Part shown: one piece after another, positions 60,737 to 64,000 of the stretch | Layout of the letters: each line of letters begins with the position of its first letter | Position numbering within the stretch: the stretch's first letter is position 1 | The notes under the pieces: model-generated | What the model saw: only the letters and a program-made list of their open reading frames with translations | Databases searched by the model: none | What the model was told of the DNA's origin: nothing | Made by a program: the position numbers and the translations under genes | Source of the DNA: JAUIET01 sp964352475 | GTDB taxonomy: Bacteria; Pseudomonadota; Gammaproteobacteria; Pseudomonadales; JAUIET01 | Assembly (NCBI GenBank): GCA_964352475.1 | Contig: CAYGSL010000006.1 | Location: forward strand, 62,001-126,000 | Direction of reading: 5' to 3' | Length of the DNA stretch: 64,000 bases

Positions 60737-60847
60737 AAAATTGTTCCTGATCAAATGCCGCTTCAGTCTACAACAGTTTTTGTCCGACCAGCAGCGCAGT
60801 GCAGAAGTGTGCGAAAATAGCGGATTAACCAGTGCAGGAAAACAGGC

Positions 60848-62704
60848 GTGTCCAATACCCCGCAGCAAGAGGGAATTCAGCTGAACGCTAATAACAGCAA
60901 GCAGCAAGAGTCGATACAGGGTCCCGATAATCGACCAAAAGGCAAGGCCAGCCTGGCCGTCTTCAGTAGCCTGTTGCAATTCCTTAAGCCATACACAGGC
61001 ACTGTTATTGCCGCTGCAGCCGCATTGTTATTTACAGCGGCGATCACCCTGTCAATCGGTCAAGGTGTGCGCTTGATGATAGATGGCGGCTTTGTATCCA
61101 GTAGCGGTGAGCGATTGAACTACGCAATTGGCATCATTATGGGTCTAGCTACCTTAATGGCGCTGGGCAGTTCACTGCGGTTTTACCTGGTGTCCTGGTT
61201 AGGAGAACGGGTATCTGCCGATCTGCGCCAGGCTGTGTTTGACCACATAATTAGTTTGCACCCCAGCTACTTTGAGACCAATCTAAGCGGCGAGATTATG
61301 TCGCGCCTCACCGCAGACACCACCATATTGCAATCAATTATTGGCAGCTCCTTGTCGCTGGCTTTGCGCAATTCGGTGATGTTGGTCGGTGCGCTGATCA
61401 TTCTGCTGATCACTAACCTGAAGTTGACTCTCATCGTTATGGCGGCTGTACCGCTGGTGATCCTGCCTATCTTTTGGGTAGGTAGAAAAGTACGAGACTT
61501 GTCACGCAAGAGCCAGGACAGTATTGCCGGGGTTGGCAGCTACGCAGGTGAAGCGATTCAGAACATCAAAACCGTGCAGAGCTTTGCCCAGGAACCATTG
61601 GAAAGGCAAGCATTTGGCAAAGAAGTGGAATCGGCATTTGCTGTTGCCAGAAAGCGCATTATCCAGCGGGCAGTAATGATTGCCATCGCCATTGTCATAA
61701 TGTTTGCCGGTCTTGCCGGCATGCTGTGGGCGGGTGGCCACGATGTACTGAACGGATCCATGACTGCGGGTGAATTAGGTGCTTTCGTATTCTATGCCTT
61801 AATGGTTGGCATGGCGGTTGGCACCTTGTCAGAAGTATACGGAGAGCTGCAAAGAGCAGCTGGTGCCACTGAGCGCTTGATTGAACTAATGAACGTGCCC
61901 GCTGAAATTATTGCACCCGCCAGACCGCTGGTAAACGCAGCTTCGGTACCACCCCACGCGAAGCTAAGCAATGTGATCTTTGCCTACCCCGCACGGCCGG
62001 AAACAGCGGCTCTGAAAGACTTTACGCTGGAAGTAGAGGCTGGTAAATGCCTGGCACTGGTTGGCCCCTCTGGGGCGGGCAAGTCGACTGTTTTCGAGTT
62101 ACTGCAACGTTTTTACGACCCGCAATCAGGCGCTATCGAATTTGGCGGTATCAACATTCGCGACTTTGACCCACGCGAATATCGACAGCAAATCGCTGTA
62201 GTCGCCCAGCAACCCGCGTTGTTTTCCACTAACGTCGCCAGCAATATTCGTTACGGCAACCCTGAAGCCAGCGACACAGAAGTGGTTGCAGCCGCCAAAG
62301 CCGCTCACGCGCATGACTTTATAATGCAGCTACCGCAAGGCTATAGCAGTTTTCTGGGCGAGCGCGGCGTGCAATTGTCCGGGGGGCAGCGCCAGCGGGT
62401 TGCCATCGCCCGAGCCTTGCTAAAGAATCCACGCTTACTCTTATTGGACGAGGCCACCAGCGCGCTGGATGCAGAAAGTGAACATCAGATTCAACAAGCC
62501 CTTGAAGTAATCATGCGCGATCGAACCACAGTGATTATCGCGCATAGACTCGCGACCGTATTGCATGCCAATAAAATTGCGGTGATGGATCAGGGCCAAT
62601 TGGTAGCCCAGGGCACTCATGCCAGCCTTGTGAAAAGCTCGCCCCTGTATAAGCGTCTCGCCGATTTACAATTCAGGGACGAACAGCGAGAAGTGGGTGT
62701 ATAG
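60848..62704 (+). CDS. ABC exporter with fused membrane and ATPase domains (MsbA/lipid-multidrug type)
   Basis: Half-transporter of 618 aa acting as a homodimer. Six membrane segments lie in about 45-330, including SADLRQAVFDHIISLHPSYF and GEIMSRLTADTTILQSIIGS. The ATPase follows, with Walker A GPSGAGKST, the Q-loop, LSGGQRQRVAIARALL, LLLLDEATSALDAESE and the H-loop IIAHR. The start is GTG at 60848 with AGGA upstream. The close relatives export lipids, and a role in outer-membrane biogenesis is possible but not shown. Confidence 0.94.
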   Translation: MSNTPQQEGIQLNANNSKQQESIQGPDNRPKGKASLAVFSSLLQFLKPYTGTVIAAAAALLFTAAITLSIGQGVRLMIDGGFVSSSGERLNYAIGIIMGLATLMALGSSLRFYLVSWLGERVSADLRQAVFDHIISLHPSYFETNLSGEIMSRLTADTTILQSIIGSSLSLALRNSVMLVGALIILLITNLKLTLIVMAAVPLVILPIFWVGRKVRDLSRKSQDSIAGVGSYAGEAIQNIKTVQSFAQEPLERQAFGKEVESAFAVARKRIIQRAVMIAIAIVIMFAGLAGMLWAGGHDVLNGSMTAGELGAFVFYALMVGMAVGTLSEVYGELQRAAGATERLIELMNVPAEIIAPARPLVNAASVPPHAKLSNVIFAYPARPETAALKDFTLEVEAGKCLALVGPSGAGKSTVFELLQRFYDPQSGAIEFGGINIRDFDPREYRQQIAVVAQQPALFSTNVASNIRYGNPEASDTEVVAAAKAAHAHDFIMQLPQGYSSFLGERGVQLSGGQRQRVAIARALLKNPRLLLLDEATSALDAESEHQIQQALEVIMRDRTTVIIAHRLATVLHANKIAVMDQGQLVAQGTHASLVKSSPLYKRLADLQFRDEQREVGV

Positions 62705-62719
62705 GGCAGTATCAAGGAG

Positions 62720-62884
62720 TCATTGATCCCAACCATCATCATCCAGTTTCTTCAATTTGCTGCGATCAACGTCATCCAGCATGCGTTCACTGTTTTTCAG
62801 CATGCGCCATGATGAACGCATAATGCCGCCCACTATCAGAATGGCGAGTAAAACAAACAACGCTGTTTTTAATTCTTCATTCAT
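62720..62884 (-). CDS. 54-aa single-span membrane protein
   Basis: A short frame with the N-terminal segment MNEELKTALFVLLAILIVGG and further MRSSWRMLK, followed by a charged cytosolic tail ending KKLDDDGWDQ. One membrane span at about 6-22 is predicted. It ends 15 bases past the convergent ABC gene and starts 25 bases after the TauE family gene, so it could share that transcript. The ribosome-binding site is weak. It is unrelated to any family I know. Confidence 0.5.
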   Translation of the reverse strand: MNEELKTALFVLLAILIVGGIMRSSWRMLKNSERMLDDVDRSKLKKLDDDGWDQ

Positions 62885-62909
62885 TGTGACCAACTCTGGA
62901 ATCAGATTC

Positions 62910-63665
62910 CTAGAAGAATAACAGTTTGATGATTAAGACGCCTAACACCAGGTTAAACACACGTCGAATAATCGCGTCACCGTGCTCCATAGTGACATGC
63001 GCGCCCAGCCAACCGCCAATTGAATTACCTACCGCAAGACACAAACCAACAATCCACAATATCTCAACCTGTGTGGCAAAGACCAGCAGTGCTGCAAATG
63101 TGTAAACCAGCACGATAAAGACTTTGTGCATGTTGACCGTTACCAGGTCCAGTTGCAAAACACGATGCAAGATAGGCATTAATATAAAACCAACACCTAA
63201 CTGGATAAATCCACCCCAGATGCCCGCTCCAAACATGCACACATGACCCGCTATCATGCGTGTCTTGCTCAAAGGTTCAGACGTATCTTGTGTTTGTGCT
63301 TTCGGTTTCGCGTCTGTCGCCATGAGTATCATCACAGCCACCATCACTACTGCAACAACACGCTCAAACCATACTCCTTGCAGCTCGGTACCAATTTGCG
63401 CGCCAATAATGGCGCCGGGTACCGCCGCAGCAGCCAGACTCAGGCTGAGTTTGAAGTCTGAAAAACCTTTTCTGAAGAACGTGATTACAGCGGTGATATT
63501 TTGCGCCAGAATAGCAATACGGTTGGTCCCGTTTGCCACCGGGCCGGGAATATCCAGAAACAGCATGGCCGGCACGGTCAGCAAAGACCCGCCGCCAGCC
63601 ATTACATTCATGAAGCCGGCTGCTATCCCCGTTAAGGTAAGCAACAGTAGCTGCCAAATCTCCAT
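62910..63665 (-). CDS. TauE/SafE family (sulfite exporter-like) permease
   Basis: A 251-aa membrane protein of seven or eight segments, with the two repeats of the family. GIAAGFMNVMAGGGSLLTVP is the first repeat's signature and FGAGIWGGFIQLGVGFILMP the second. The substrate may be a sulfonate, sulfite or another organosulfur anion. A terminator from the upstream MFS gene lies just before it. Confidence 0.9.
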   Translation of the reverse strand: MEIWQLLLLTLTGIAAGFMNVMAGGGSLLTVPAMLFLDIPGPVANGTNRIAILAQNITAVITFFRKGFSDFKLSLSLAAAAVPGAIIGAQIGTELQGVWFERVVAVVMVAVMILMATDAKPKAQTQDTSEPLSKTRMIAGHVCMFGAGIWGGFIQLGVGFILMPILHRVLQLDLVTVNMHKVFIVLVYTFAALLVFATQVEILWIVGLCLAVGNSIGGWLGAHVTMEHGDAIIRRVFNLVLGVLIIKLLFF

Positions 63666-63682
63666 TCATTGTCCAATCTGGG

Positions 63683-63711
63683 AAAAAGTGCGTGCACGTT
63701 ACCGTGCACGC
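63683..63711 (-). terminator. Rho-independent terminator of the MFS gene
   Basis: On the minus strand a perfect 9-bp stem, GCGTGCACG with CGTGCACGC (63690-63698 and 63703-63711), has a 4-base loop and is followed two bases later by five T residues (63687-63683). It separates the MFS gene from the TauE gene. Confidence 0.75.
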
Positions 63712-63732
63712 GTTGGTTTGTACAGATCGCTG

Positions 63733-64000
63733 CTATTGTTCCAGAACAGTCGATTTTTCAGCAACCGAATGATCCTCAGGCAAGCTGCTGATATTCGCAA
63801 TAGCCCGGCACAAGGCAAATACAGACGCACCGAGAACCGGAAAACTCAATGCAGCAAGACCAAGCAATGATGTCTGCATACCGAATTGATCTACAGCAAA
63901 GCCAAGCAAAGGTCCGGCGACAATAAATGCTGCCCTGATGGCCAGGTTCAGTACAGAGTTAATCGTAGCTCTGAAGGCGCTATCTACCCGCTTGTTAAGC
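63733..64000 (-). CDS. MFS transporter, C-terminal part (5' end beyond window)
   Basis: The last 88 codons of a major facilitator. LNKRVDSAFRATINSVLNLA is the loop after segment 10 in many MFS proteins (x-N-R-x-x-x-x-x-R-A-T-x-x-S-x), followed by AGPLLGFAVDQFG and a final hydrophobic segment, SFPVLGASVFALC. The polar tail ends VLEQ. The frame is open to the right edge of the window. Confidence 0.8.
   Translation of the reverse strand, partial: LNKRVDSAFRATINSVLNLAIRAAFIVAGPLLGFAVDQFGMQTSLLGLAALSFPVLGASVFALCRAIANISSLPEDHSVAEKSTVLEQ

Noticed and set aside
63256..63870. 204-codon plus-strand frame over the TauE gene and the terminator
   Set aside because: It spans a clear terminator and is antisense to the TauE family motifs.

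Overview
The window looks like a chromosomal segment of a motile, free-living, probably marine gammaproteobacterium. The grounds are a Pseudomonas/Vibrio-style flagellar hierarchy with near-consensus sigma-54 and sigma-28 promoters, a two-domain FlgJ, RapA, a full-length Ada, a long TonB-dependent receptor next to a sulfatase, and an ArsS-type radical SAM gene. This placement rests on gene content only; genus and species cannot be read from it. No phage, insertion sequence, integrase or CRISPR array was seen.

Region 1 (1-18.6 kb) is flagellar. fliS (partial, minus strand) is divergent from fliC-flaG-fliD-fliT. Convergent to these is the block flgB-C-D-E-F-G-H-I-J-K-L (minus strand). flgA, flgM and flgN lie on the plus strand beyond flgB. 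Promoters read directly are sigma-28 type for fliS, fliC and flgM, and sigma-54 type for fliD, flgB and the flgE-flgF spacer, with a weaker candidate for flgA. The roughly 420-bp flgE-flgF spacer is the most remarkable feature of the window. On the strand of flg transcription it folds into ten consecutive hairpins of unrelated stem sequence, each presenting GGA in its loop. This is the architecture of CsrB/RsmZ RNAs that sequester CsrA/RsmA, and a sigma-54 promoter sits just upstream. The fliC and fliD leaders carry closely spaced GGA motifs over their ribosome-binding sites. A post-transcriptional loop from hook/rod gene expression through CsrA to flagellin and cap synthesis is therefore a coherent hypothesis.

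Region 2 (18.6-21.6 kb) holds an ArsS-like radical SAM gene with two small transferase genes, then a Gpt-like phosphoribosyltransferase.

Region 3 (21.6-40.2 kb) is a catabolic and transport locus. An 11-kb minus-strand run of ten genes encodes a CrtI-like FAD oxidoreductase, nitrilase-family hydrolase, 86-aa protein, ThDP enzyme, HisC-like aminotransferase, aldehyde dehydrogenase, UxuA, SDR, VOC protein and MDR dehydrogenase. It diverges from a FadR-type GntR regulator. A DUF819 permease, a Bcr/CflA exporter, a TonB receptor and a sulfatase follow. Copies of ATCCCATTA (or a one-mismatch form) occur in the control regions of all these transcription units and suggest one regulon. Aminotransferase, ThDP decarboxylase and aldehyde dehydrogenase together resemble an Ehrlich-type route from amino acid to 2-oxo acid to aldehyde to acid. 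The substrate is unknown.

Region 4 (40.2-64 kb) is mostly housekeeping: tRNA-Arg(CCU), a nucleoside and methylthioribose salvage group, class II DAHP synthase, a GlcD-like flavoprotein, small membrane proteins, a winged-helix regulator interrupted by a 100-N assembly gap with a 55-bp duplicated flank, hydrolases, a nitroreductase, RapA, a B12-type radical SAM protein, a SutA-like small protein, an SLC13 permease, Ada, an ABC exporter, a TauE family permease and the end of an MFS transporter.
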